A stretch of 64,000 bases of DNA from Salinarimonas sp. GTDB lineage: Bacteria > Pseudomonadota > Alphaproteobacteria > Rhizobiales > Beijerinckiaceae. This document shows positions 1 to 9,700 of this stretch, piece after piece (position 1 is the first letter of the stretch; every line of letters begins with the position of its first letter). The DNA is taken from positions 4,175,501-4,239,500 of the forward strand of contig NZ_CP157794.1 in assembly GCF_040111675.1 (NCBI RefSeq). The letters are read 5' to 3'. Below the pieces are notes generated by a model, which worked only from the letters and a program-made list of their open reading frames with translations, was not told where the DNA came from and did no database searches. The translations under genes were made by a program, and so were the position numbers.

Positions 1-96
1 GCTTCCAGGCGCGGATCGCGCGGGCGGGCGAACCAGCCCGGACGTGTGGCGATCGGCATCGCAGTCTCGGCGGTGACGCGGGAGCGATCCACATGA
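1..96 (+). CDS. Possible 3' end of an upstream gene (partial)
   Basis: Frame 1 is open from the window edge to a TGA at 94-96. That stop overlaps the ATG of the next gene in an ATGA arrangement, the coupling also seen between NRPS genes here. About 31 codons are visible, with no recognisable domain. It could be chance, since stops are rare in DNA this GC-rich. If real, the operon starts upstream of this window. Confidence 0.3.
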   Translation, partial: ASRRGSRGRANQPGRVAIGIAVSAVTRERST

Positions 97-1367
97 TCCG
101 CCCGTCAGGCATGCCCGCCGAGGGCGTCCCGGCATCTCGGGTTCTCGAGATGCTGCGGACGCGCAAGCGCGCCGACTACGACTGGCGTCGCGGGCGCGTC
201 GGCTTCTACGTGTACGAGAAGGATCCGCAGTTCACGGATTTCCTCGCCGAGGCGTATCGCGAGTTCTTCGTCGAGAATGCGCTCGGCGGCGACGCCTTCC
301 CCAGCGTCGCGGAGCTGGAGGACGAGGTCGTCGCGATGGTCGCGGCGCTGATGCAGGCGCCGTCCGACGCGGCCGGCGCCTTCACGTCCGGCGGTAGCGA
401 GAGCATCTTCCTCGCGCTGAAGACCGCCCGCGACGCGAAGGAGGGCGCACCCGCGGCGCTCAACGTCGTCGTTCCGGAGACGGCGCATCCGGCGTTCGAC
501 AAGGCGTGCGCCTATCTCGGAATGACGGTGCGGCGCACCGCGGTCGATGCGAGCGGGCGTGCCGTGCCGAGCGCCATGGCCGACGCGCTGGACCCGCTCA
601 CCGCAGCGATGGTGGCGTCCGCGCCGCAATATCCGCACGGGGTCTTCGATCCGGTCGAGGACCTCGGGGAGATCGCCGCGCGGGCGGGCGTGTGGCTCCA
701 CGTCGACGCGTGCGTCGGTGGAATGCTGGCGCCGTTCGTTCGTCGGCTCGGACACCCGATCCCGGATTTCGACTTCTCGGTTCGCGGGGTTCGATCGATC
801 TCGGTCGACCTCCACAAGTACGGCATGGCCGCTCGCGGGGCGTCGGTCCTTCTCCTGCGCGACGAAGCCGCGCTTCGTCATCTCGAGTTCTCGTTCTCGA
901 GCTGGCCACGGGGCGCCTACGGCACACGAACCGTCACCGGCTCGCGGCCCGCGGGCGCCGTGGCCGCCGCCTGGGCCGCGATGCAGGCGCTGGGCGAGTC
1001 CGGCTACCTCGAGATCGCGCGCCAGATCGTCGACAGCAAGCGAAGGCTCGTTCGCGGCATCGCCGACATCGATGGCCTGTGCGTTCACGAGCCGTCGGAA
1101 CTCTCGATCGTCCTGATCAAGTCGGCGGACCCCGACCTCGATGTCTTCGCCGTCTCCGACCTGATGCTCGAGCGCGGCTGGTATCTCGGACGCAGCCTGC
1201 GACCGGCGGCGATTCATCTGGCGCTCAACCCGCTCCATACCGGCGCGATCGCTCCCCTCCTCGCAGATCTCGCGGAGGCCAGCGCGCGCGCGCGCAGCCT
1301 TCGGCTTTCGGGACGCACGGACGGCCCCGCCTACGGCGTGGGCCGCGCCAGGGTCGACCCGGGCTGA
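93..1367 (+). CDS. PLP-dependent group II decarboxylase / sphingosine-phosphate-lyase-like enzyme
   Basis: This 424-residue protein is a fold-type I PLP enzyme of the group II decarboxylase superfamily and reads most like the sphingosine-1-phosphate lyase branch. Visible landmarks are TSGGSES in the phosphate-binding region, His132 in TAHPAFDKA (ring stacking), Asp205 in HVDACVGG (pyridine nitrogen) and the Schiff-base lysine Lys242 in DLHKYG. The family decarboxylates amino acids or cleaves C-C bonds next to an amine; the substrate cannot be read from sequence. It is the first complete gene of the NRPS operon, 62 bases before the MbtH gene, so a role in making a building block is likely. One option is decarboxylation of Asp to beta-alanine for module 8, which has a beta-amino-acid-type pocket; that link is inference. 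The ATG overlaps a possible upstream stop. Confidence 0.88.
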   Translation: MIRPSGMPAEGVPASRVLEMLRTRKRADYDWRRGRVGFYVYEKDPQFTDFLAEAYREFFVENALGGDAFPSVAELEDEVVAMVAALMQAPSDAAGAFTSGGSESIFLALKTARDAKEGAPAALNVVVPETAHPAFDKACAYLGMTVRRTAVDASGRAVPSAMADALDPLTAAMVASAPQYPHGVFDPVEDLGEIAARAGVWLHVDACVGGMLAPFVRRLGHPIPDFDFSVRGVRSISVDLHKYGMAARGASVLLLRDEAALRHLEFSFSSWPRGAYGTRTVTGSRPAGAVAAAWAAMQALGESGYLEIARQIVDSKRRLVRGIADIDGLCVHEPSELSIVLIKSADPDLDVFAVSDLMLERGWYLGRSLRPAAIHLALNPLHTGAIAPLLADLAEASARARSLRLSGRTDGPAYGVGRARVDPG

Positions 1368-1417
1368 TCGAACGACCGCAAGCCCAGCGACCTCTCGCCC
1401 ACTCGGACAATGCCTCT

Positions 1418-1421
1418 GGAG
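1418..1421 (+). promoter_or_regulatory. Ribosome binding site of the MbtH-like gene
   Basis: GGAG lies 8 bases before the ATG at 1430. It decides the start, because the same reading frame is open far upstream (from about 506) with no protein-like sequence before this ATG. Confidence 0.6.
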
Positions 1422-1429
1422 TTCCACCG

Positions 1430-1630
1430 ATGTCGGAAGAACAGACGTACAAGGTCGTGATGAACGACGAAGAGCAGTACTCGATCTGGCCGGACGAGAG
1501 GGAAATACCCGCCGGCTGGCGCGCCGAGGGCAAGGCCGGCACCAAGGAGGAATGTCTCGCCCACATCGAGACCGTCTGGACGGACATGAGGCCGCTCAGC
1601 CTGCGTCGCTCGATGGAAGGAAGCGCCTGA
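1430..1630 (+). CDS. MbtH-like NRPS accessory protein
   Basis: This 66-residue protein matches the MbtH family over its full length. It has the N-x-E-x-Q-x-S-x-W-P core (N12 to P21), the PAGW motif (W30) and the WTDMRPxSL C-terminal motif (W50); the three tryptophans are the family signature. MbtH-like proteins bind A domains and are often needed for their solubility or adenylation activity. It is the only copy in the window, so it probably serves some or all of the 16 A domains of NRPS1-5. The frame is open well upstream, but family length and the GGAG at 1418 fix the start at 1430. Confidence 0.95.
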   Translation: MSEEQTYKVVMNDEEQYSIWPDEREIPAGWRAEGKAGTKEECLAHIETVWTDMRPLSLRRSMEGSA

Positions 1631-1688
1631 ACCAGCGGCCGCGAGACCTTCGCGCGCCGTTCGCCGACCCATTCGCGACAAGAACCGA

Positions 1689-1710
1689 CCCGCGCGGGCG
1701 CCCGCGCGGG
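1689..1710 (+). repeat. Perfect 22-bp palindrome between the MbtH and FAAL genes
   Basis: This GC-only sequence equals its own reverse complement over all 22 bases. It sits in the 112-bp gap between the MbtH stop (1630) and the FAAL start (1743), one of the few real intergenic gaps in the operon. It could form a strong RNA hairpin acting as an mRNA stability element or attenuator, or be a dimeric protein-binding site. No T-run follows, so it is not a classical intrinsic terminator. Confidence 0.55.
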
Positions 1711-1742
1711 AACGGAGACCTCTTGCGCAGGAAACCGCCAGC

Positions 1743-3701
1743 ATGATCACATCGTCGGCCTCCATCCTCGACAGGATCGCTCAGCGAGCGGCAGCCGAGC
1801 CGTCGCGTGTCGCCGTCTGCGCCTACGACGGATCCGAAGACGGGCGCGCCGTCTCCTACGGCGAGCTGGAGCGCCGCACGAGAGCGATCGCGTCCTGGCT
1901 CTCCGGCCGTACCGGACAGGGGGATCGCGTTCTCCTGACGATACGGGATCCGGCCCTCTTCGTCGCCGCCCTGATGGCCTGCGGGCGGGCGGGCGTGATC
2001 GCCGTTCCGCTGTTCGCCGCCTCGTCGAAGCGCCGCGCCGCTCTCCAGAACGCCGTCGCCCGAGACTGCGAGCCCGCGACCCTGCTGCACGATGGCGAGG
2101 ATCAGCCCCCGGACGTGCCGCAGGGCGACGCCCGGGCTCTCGTCGCCGACGAGAACGGCCGCTGGCTCGAGACGGCGGACGCGCAAAGCGTCTTCTACCT
2201 TCAATATACGTCCGGCTCGACGGGGCGCCCCAAGGGCGTAATGATCTCCCACGGCAACATACGAGCGAACGTCGCCGCGATACAGGCGACCTTCGCCTTC
2301 GACGAGAGCTCGACCGCCGTCAACTGGATGCCGCACTACCACGATTTCGGTCTCGTGTTCGGCCTGCTCGCCCCCCTGGCCGAAGGCGCGCGGGTCGTCG
2401 TCCTGGATCCGTCGCAGGTGGGGCGGCGCCCGCGTCTGTGGCTCGAGGCGATCAGCGCGGCGCGGGCGACGCACAGCGGCGCTCCGGATTTCGTCTACCA
2501 GACGTGCTGCCGGAGCGAGGGCGACGGCGCACGACCGCTCGATCTCTCGTCCTGGCGCTACGCGGTCGTCGGCGCCGAGCCCGTGCGTGCGTCCACTCTC
2601 GAGCGCTTCGCCCGGACCTTCGCGCCCCGGGGCTTCTCGCCGGAGGCGTTCTTTCCGTGCTTCGGGCTCGCCGAATCGACACTCATGGCGAGCGGCGATC
2701 GAAGCGGCCTGCCGGAGCGAAGGACGCGCGTGGTCGAGAGCCTCGGCACGAACGCCGTCGTCGGCTGCGGCCGCGCGGCCCGCGGCGCGCTTCTGAGGTT
2801 CGCGCGCGCGGACGGGCGGCTCGACGAGACCGGGCCGGGCGAGATCGTGGTCGGCGGGCCGAGCGTCTCCTCCGGGTACTGGCGCGATACGGACGCGACG
2901 GCCGCGTCCTTCTTCCGATCGGACGGCGTCTCGTTCGTTCGGACAGGCGATATCGGCTGCCTCGACGGAGGCGAGCTCTTCGTGATCGGGCGCGAGAAGG
3001 ACGTGCTCATCCGGTCGGGCGAGAAGCACTTCTCGGAGGACGTGGAGGCCACCGTCGCCGCGGCCGATCCTCTGCTGGCGGACGCGCGGCTGGCGGTGTT
3101 CGGCGTCGAGGAGCACGACGAGGAGGTCGCCGTCGTGGCGATCGAGGGCGCAGCGGAACAGGCAGCGGAGCGCGAACGGCTCGAAGGTGCGCTGCGCCGG
3201 GCCGTGCTCGAGGCGCATGAGCTCCCGATCGCCCGCATCGTCTGGCTGCGGCGCAATCAGCTCCCCAAGACGACGAGCGGGAAGGTCCAGCGCGGCGAAG
3301 CGCGGCGGGCCGTGCTCACGGGAACGCACGCGCGTCGCGCGAGCCGAACGCCGGATCGCGCGCCGAACGAGCGTGCGGCCGATCGGGATCCGTGGGCGGC
3401 GCCGCTCCTGGCGCTGATCGTGGACCTCGTCCGGGAAGTCCAGCCGTCGGCCAGCGAACTCTCGCCCGGCAGGACGGTGGCCGAAATCGGCGTCGATTCG
3501 GTCTCGGCCACGCTCATGGCGTCGCGGGTCGCCGAGCTGTTCGGCGTCTCGGTCAACATCGCGACCCTGCTCGGCGACGTCACGCTCGACGACGTGGCCG
3601 ACCAGCTCGCCGCAACGCTGCGGCAGCGGCTGCCGCGAGCGGACCACGAGAAGGTCTCCGAGATGCTCGAGTCTCTGCGCGGCCGCGGCCTCTTCGATTG
3701 A
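1743..3701 (+). CDS. Fatty-acyl-AMP ligase fused to an acyl carrier protein (FAAL-ACP)
   Basis: The 652-residue protein has an adenylate-forming domain (about 1-545) and a C-terminal carrier domain (about 560-640). The phosphate-binding motif YTSGSTGRPKGV, the segment MPHYHDFGLVFG and FFPCFGLAEST are typical of FAAL enzymes, which make acyl-AMP and pass the acyl group to a carrier protein rather than to CoA. The carrier motif GVDS places the phosphopantetheine serine at Ser586, so activation and loading occur on one chain. The gene lies 36 bp before NRPS1, whose first domain is a condensation domain; together they would start a lipopeptide by N-acylating the first amino acid. Chain length cannot be read. 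The ATG at 1743 has an AGGA about 11 bases upstream. Confidence 0.93.
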   Translation: MITSSASILDRIAQRAAAEPSRVAVCAYDGSEDGRAVSYGELERRTRAIASWLSGRTGQGDRVLLTIRDPALFVAALMACGRAGVIAVPLFAASSKRRAALQNAVARDCEPATLLHDGEDQPPDVPQGDARALVADENGRWLETADAQSVFYLQYTSGSTGRPKGVMISHGNIRANVAAIQATFAFDESSTAVNWMPHYHDFGLVFGLLAPLAEGARVVVLDPSQVGRRPRLWLEAISAARATHSGAPDFVYQTCCRSEGDGARPLDLSSWRYAVVGAEPVRASTLERFARTFAPRGFSPEAFFPCFGLAESTLMASGDRSGLPERRTRVVESLGTNAVVGCGRAARGALLRFARADGRLDETGPGEIVVGGPSVSSGYWRDTDATAASFFRSDGVSFVRTGDIGCLDGGELFVIGREKDVLIRSGEKHFSEDVEATVAAADPLLADARLAVFGVEEHDEEVAVVAIEGAAEQAAERERLEGALRRAVLEAHELPIARIVWLRRNQLPKTTSGKVQRGEARRAVLTGTHARRASRTPDRAPNERAADRDPWAAPLLALIVDLVREVQPSASELSPGRTVAEIGVDSVSATLMASRVAELFGVSVNIATLLGDVTLDDVADQLAATLRQRLPRADHEKVSEMLESLRGRGLFD

Positions 3702-3737
3702 CACGAGCAGCATCTCTCGCGGGGGCACGGACGAACC

Positions 3738-6700
3738 ATGACAGCGCCTCAATCGGCATTCGCCCTGCTGCGCCAGGCCCGGGACAGGCTGGACGTCACG
3801 GTCGGCGATCCGCTGCGTCCCGTCGATCGCGACGAGCCCCTCCTCCTGTCACCCGGGCAGGAGGCGCTCTGGCATCTGCACGAGGTCAGCGGCTCGGGCG
3901 CGGCCTACACCGTGCACTCCCTGCATCGGCTCACCGGCCCCCTCGACGCAGACAGGTTGTCGCGAGCCGTTTCGGCGCTGGCGCGCAGGCACGAGATCCT
4001 GCGCACGCGCTTCCCCCTCTCCGCCTCCGGACCGATCCAGCACATCGAGGAGAGCGGCCCGCCGCTCGTGATCGACGCCGTCGCGGAGAGCGGCCTCCTC
4101 GAGCGCGTCGGCGCCGAGATCGCGAAGCCGTTCGACATCCAAGAGGCTGTCCCGGCGCGCTGGTTCCTGTTCGAGCTCGCTCCCGAGCGGCACGCTCTCC
4201 TCGTGGTCATGCACCACATCCTGATCGACTTCTGGTCCTACAAGATCCTGCTCGAGCACCTCTCGGCCGAGTACGCCGCAGACGGGACCGCCGCCTCGCC
4301 AGCCGCCGCGGCGATCCAGTACGCCGACTACGCCGCCTGGCAGCGCAGGCAGGAGAAGCTCCACGGCGATCGCCTCGCCACATGGGTCGAGCGCCTGGCC
4401 GGGACCTCCTCGGACGCGGCCCTGCCCTACGAGCGGCCCCGTCCGCCTCGCCAGAGCTTCCGCGGCGCGAACGTGCGCCTGGAGCTGAGCGGCACGACGA
4501 CGACCGCGTTGCGCGGCCTCGCGTCCATGGAGGGCGCGACGTTGTTCCACGTCCTCCTGGCTGGTCTTCAGGCGACCTTGCGCCGTCTCGGCGGAGCCGA
4601 GGATCTCGTCGTCGGAACACCCGTCGCGGGGCGATCACACCCTGCGTCGCGGGATCTCATCGGCTATTTCCTCAACACCCTCGCACTGCGAGCCGATCTC
4701 GGTGGCGATCCCTCCTTCGGACAGCTCGTTCGCCGCGCCCGCACGATCACGCTCGACGCGCTGGCGCGTGACGACGTCCCCTTCGGCCGCGTCGTCGAAG
4801 CGCTCGGAATCGCGCGGGACGCATCCCGCCAGCCGCTCTTCCAGGTCATGCTGAACCTCCAGAGCGTGCCGCGCGGGGCCTTGAGCCTTCCCGGGATCGC
4901 AGCCGAGGAGGTATGGCACCCGACGGCGGGCGCGAAATACGACCTCACGATCGACGTGCTCGAGCGAGGAGACGCGCTCCACCTCACGCTCGAATACGCC
5001 GCGGACCTGTTCGAGCCGCGCGGCATGGAGGGGTTCGGCAAGGCCCTGTGCGCCGTTCTCGAGGCGGTCGCCGCCGATCCGGCCCTGCCTTTGTCGCGCC
5101 TGCCGCTCGTGGTCGGGCCGGACCGCGCGCGCCTGATCGCGAGCGAGCTCGGCCGGCCGACCGCCGCGCCGACCTCCGTCGTGGACTCGGTGCTCGAGCG
5201 CGCGCGCCTCGAGCCGCGCCGCGTGGCGCTTCGGCAGGGCTCCTTCGCCCTCACGTTCGCCGAGCTGGCCGACAGGTCCGGCCGGCTCGCGGGTCTCCTG
5301 GCCCGGCGAGGCGTAGCGCGCGGCGACGTCGTCGCGATCCGGATGGAGCGCTCCATCGCGCAGCTCGTCACGATGCTGGCGGCATGGCGTTGCGGCGCGG
5401 CGTGGACGGCGATCGATCCGGACAGCCCGAGCGATCGCGTCGCGGGCATGCTCCGCGACAGCGGCGCGCGGCTCGTCGTCGAAGACCGGCCGTCGCCCGA
5501 CGGTCGCGACGGCGTGCCGGCGCTGTGCTGGTCGGACGACGACCTCGCGGATTGCGAGCCGCCCGCATCGGCCCGACACGAGATCTGCGACCTCGCCTAC
5601 GTGACGTTCACCTCCGGCACGACGGGACGCCCCAAGGGCGTGGCGATCCCTCATTCGGCGCTGGCCAACTATCTCGCGAACGCCGCGGCCCGCTTCGACG
5701 CCCGGGGCGGAGGCGCTCACGTCTCGTCCCCCGCCTTCGATCTAGCCCTCACGAACATGTTCGCGCCGCTTGTCGCCGGCGGGTGCTGCGAGATCCTGGC
5801 CGACGGCGTCGCGGAACTCGCGAGCCGCCTCCTCGACGGGCGGCGCTACGGGTTTCTCAGCCTGACGACCAGCCATCTGAGGATGTTGACCGCGCTGATC
5901 GGCGAGAGGCCGGCTTCAGGCGGCGCGCGGATTCTCGTGCTCGGTGCGGAGGCCGTCCATCCCGAGGACGTTCGCGCCTGGGTGCGATGCTGCGGGCCGA
6001 CCCGGGTGGTCAACGAGTACGGTCCCACCGAGACGACGGTCGGGTGCTCCTTCTTCGCGATCGACATGCGCACGCCGGAGGACGATGTCCGATGCGGTCC
6101 CTCCGGCACCGTGCCGATCGGCGGTCCCATGGACGCGATCACGATGCATGTCGTCGACGCGGACGGCGAGACGGTTCCGGCGGGCGGCACGGGGCGGCTG
6201 ACGATCGGTGGCGCGGGGCTGGCCTGGGGCTATCTCGGACGGCCGGGCCTCACCGCCGAGGCCTTCCGTCCGGACCCGCGCGGCGGCGGCGGCCGGCTCT
6301 ACGACACCGGCGACGTCGTGCGGCGTCTGTCCGACGGAGCGCTCGAATTCTGCGGTCGCGCCGACCGCCAGCTGAAGGTCAACGGGGTCCGCATCGAGCC
6401 GGCGGAGATCGAGGCCTGCCTGCTCTCCCACCCGGCCGTCACGGCGACCCATGTCGCCGCCCGGCCGGCGCAGGACGGACGCCGGACGCTGGTGGCGTGG
6501 GTCGCCGCCGAGGGCGTCGGCGAGGAGATGCTCAGGTCGCATCTCGCGCAGCGCCTTCCGCGTGCCATGATCCCCTCGGCGGTCGTGATCCGCGACCGGC
6601 TTCCTCTGACGCGAGGCGGCAAGCTTGACATCGGCGCGCTGGAACGAGAGGCGCCGGTCTCGGCCGACGCCGATCCCGACGGCGGCGCACGCGACGCGAT

Positions 6701-9700
6701 GCCGGTCCCCGCCGACCCCTCGATCGTCGCAGCTGTCGCGCAGGCCTGGGCGAAGGCTCTCGGCCGGGGGGCGGTCGCCCCCGATGCGGACGTCTTCCGG
6801 CTGGGCGCGGACTCCATCAGCGCCGTTCGCGCCTTCGCCGTGCTTCGCGAGGCCTACCCCGATCTCCGGCTTCGCCAGGTGTTCGATCGGCGAACCCCGC
6901 GCGGGCTCGCGGCCGACCTGGCGTCGTCGCGTGCGGGAGATGTCGGCGGGCAGGTCACGCCCCTCGACGGCCCGGTCTCGCATGCGACGCATCGTCCGGC
7001 GTCGTCGGCCCAGAAGCGGCTCTGGCTCCAGGCGCGCATGTTCCCCGACGACACGAGCCATCACGTTTCCGCCTGCCTGCTGATTCGAGGCGCGCTCGAC
7101 CGCGGGACGCTCGCGGACGCGCTGTCGCGGTTGCGGGCACGCCACGAGATCCTCGATGCGGTCGTCGCGCCGGTCGGAGACGACGACATCGCCTTCGAGA
7201 TCGGGAACCGCCCGCTGCCGCTGCGCATGGAGGATGCGCCTTTCGCGGACGAGGCCGCACGGACCGCGTGGCTGCGCGAGCGCATCGCGGAGCCCTTCAC
7301 GCTCACACGAGGTCCGCTCTGGCGAGTGACGGCGCGTCGCATCGCGCCGGACCAGCATCTCGTCCTCCTGACGATGCACCACATCGTGACCGACGGATGG
7401 TCGGTGGCGATCCTCCTGGAGGAGCTGCTCGAGGAATGCGCCGCGGCCCTCGACGGCCGCGAGGTCGCGTTGCCGGCGCCGGGGCGATCCTTCTTCGACT
7501 GCGCCGCGGACGACGCCTCGAGCGAAAGCGACGCGGCGAGCGCGCGCTACTGGAAACGGACGCTCGAGGGCGTCCCGACCATCCTCGACATGCCGACCGA
7601 CGCGCCGAGACCGGAGGTGCGGTCGTTCGCGGGCGAGAGCGTCGCCATGCGCCTCGCGGACGATGTCGTGGACGGCTTGCGTCGTGTCGCGGACGCGCGC
7701 GGGACGACGCTGAACGTCGTCGTCCTGGCGGCCTTCTCGCTGCTGCTCGCGCGCCTGAGCGGCCAGAGCGATTTCTGCATCGGCCTTCCCTGCGCGGGAC
7801 GCGAGGACGCGCGCGACCTGCGGTCGGTCGGGCTCTACGTCGCCATGGCTCCGATACGCGTGCGCCCGCGGCCTGAAGCACGTTTCGAGGAATTCGTCGG
7901 CGACGTTCGCGACACCGTGCTCGGTGCGGTCGAGAACCAGCGCTACGCGCTCGAGCGGATCATCGCCGATCTCGCGCCGCCCCGCGATCCGCGCATGCAT
8001 CCGCTGTATCAGGTCGTCTTCAACGGGCTCGGCGCGCGTGCGACCTCCGCCCGCTCGGGCGAGCTCCACGCCGAGCTCGTGCCCGTCCCGGAGACGACGT
8101 CCAAGGTGGATCTGACGCTCTACGTCGTCGAGCCCGACGGTCGTGTGGATCTGCAGATCGTCTACAACGCACAGCTCTTCGTCCGCGAGCGCATGACGGC
8201 GTTCGGCGACCAGCTCCGGGGTCTGCTCGAAGCCGCCGCCGCGGATCCGAGCCGCGCCCTGCAGGCCTACGCGCTGCCTGCCACGACCCCCGCGCGGCTC
8301 GACCGGCGAGACGCGCGGCCGCCCGTTGGGTTCCTCGCCCGTCTCGAGGCGGCGCTGACGGCGCATGCCGCGCGCACGGCGCTCGTCTCGCCCGATGCGA
8401 CCTGGAGCTACGCCGAGGTCGACGCGCGGGCGCAGGCGCTGGCGCAGGCCCTGACCGAGCAGGACGCGACCCGCGCGCCCGTCGCTGTGATCTGCGGACG
8501 CGAGCCGAGCGCGACCGTCGCGATGCTCGCGTGCCTGCGCGCGGCGCGGCCGTTCTGCCTCTTGGACGCCGAGCTGCCCCGGCCCTACCTCGAGAGCCGG
8601 ATACGCTCGGCGAGGCCCTCGGTCGTCCTCGCCAAGCAGGCGCATGCGGCGGCCGACGTCGGCGGCCTGCCCGTCTGGCCGCTCGAGCGCGTGACGCGGC
8701 GCGCGGCGGAAGGTTCCGGGCCGGTGCGACCGTCACCCGCGCCGGCCGAGGCCGAGAGCGAGCGCGTCGCCTATCTCGCCTTCACCTCCGGCTCGACCGG
8801 AGAGCCGAAGCTCGTCGCCTCGCCGCTGAGCGCCCTCGACGCGTTCTCGATAGGGTATCTCGACGAGCTCGGGATCGCGGCCCGGGATCGCTGCGCGGCG
8901 CTGTCGGCGGTCGGTCACGATCCCTTCCTGCGCGACGCGTTGATTCCCCTGGCGGCAGGCGCCATGATCTGCTTCCCCGACGCCGGCTCGACCCTGGGCG
9001 AGCGACTCGGGGAGTGGCTCGCCTCCAGCTCCGTCACGGTGGCGAACACGAGCGTGTCGCGCCTGCGCACGCTCGCGCCGAATCACATGCGCCGGGCGAC
9101 GGCGTTGCGGATGTTGCTTCTCGGCGGCGAGCGCTTGGAGGTCGCCGCCGTCGGGCCGCTCCTCGCCGAGCGCCCGGACCTGCGGGTGCTCAACGTCTAC
9201 GGGACGACGGAGACGCCGCAGATCGTCGCGTACGGAGAGCTGCGCGCGACGACGGCGCGGGATTGCCCGCTGACCGACGTCGCCCCCGGCAGCGCCATCG
9301 CGCTGCTCACGCCCGACGGGCGTCCTGCAGGCGTCGGCGAGGTCGCCGAGATCTGCGCCCTCGGCGCGAGCCTTGCGCTCGGATACGCGAACGACGTTCG
9401 GGGAACCGCGGAACGCTTCCTCCCGGCACCCGGCGGCCGCGCCTACCGGACAGGCGATCTCGGTCGCATCGGGCCCGACGGCGCGCTCACCGTTCTCGGC
9501 AGGCTCGACGACGAGCTCAACATCAGGGGACATCGGATCCACCCCGCCGAGGTCACGGCGTGCCTCCTTCGGCTTCCCGGCATCCGCGACGCCTTCGTGA
9601 CCGCGCAGAGCGGGCATGGCGGCGAGCCCGTCCTCACCGCCTGGATCATGCCGAGCTCGGCCGGCGTCGACGAGACGCAGCTCGCGCGACACGCCCGCGA

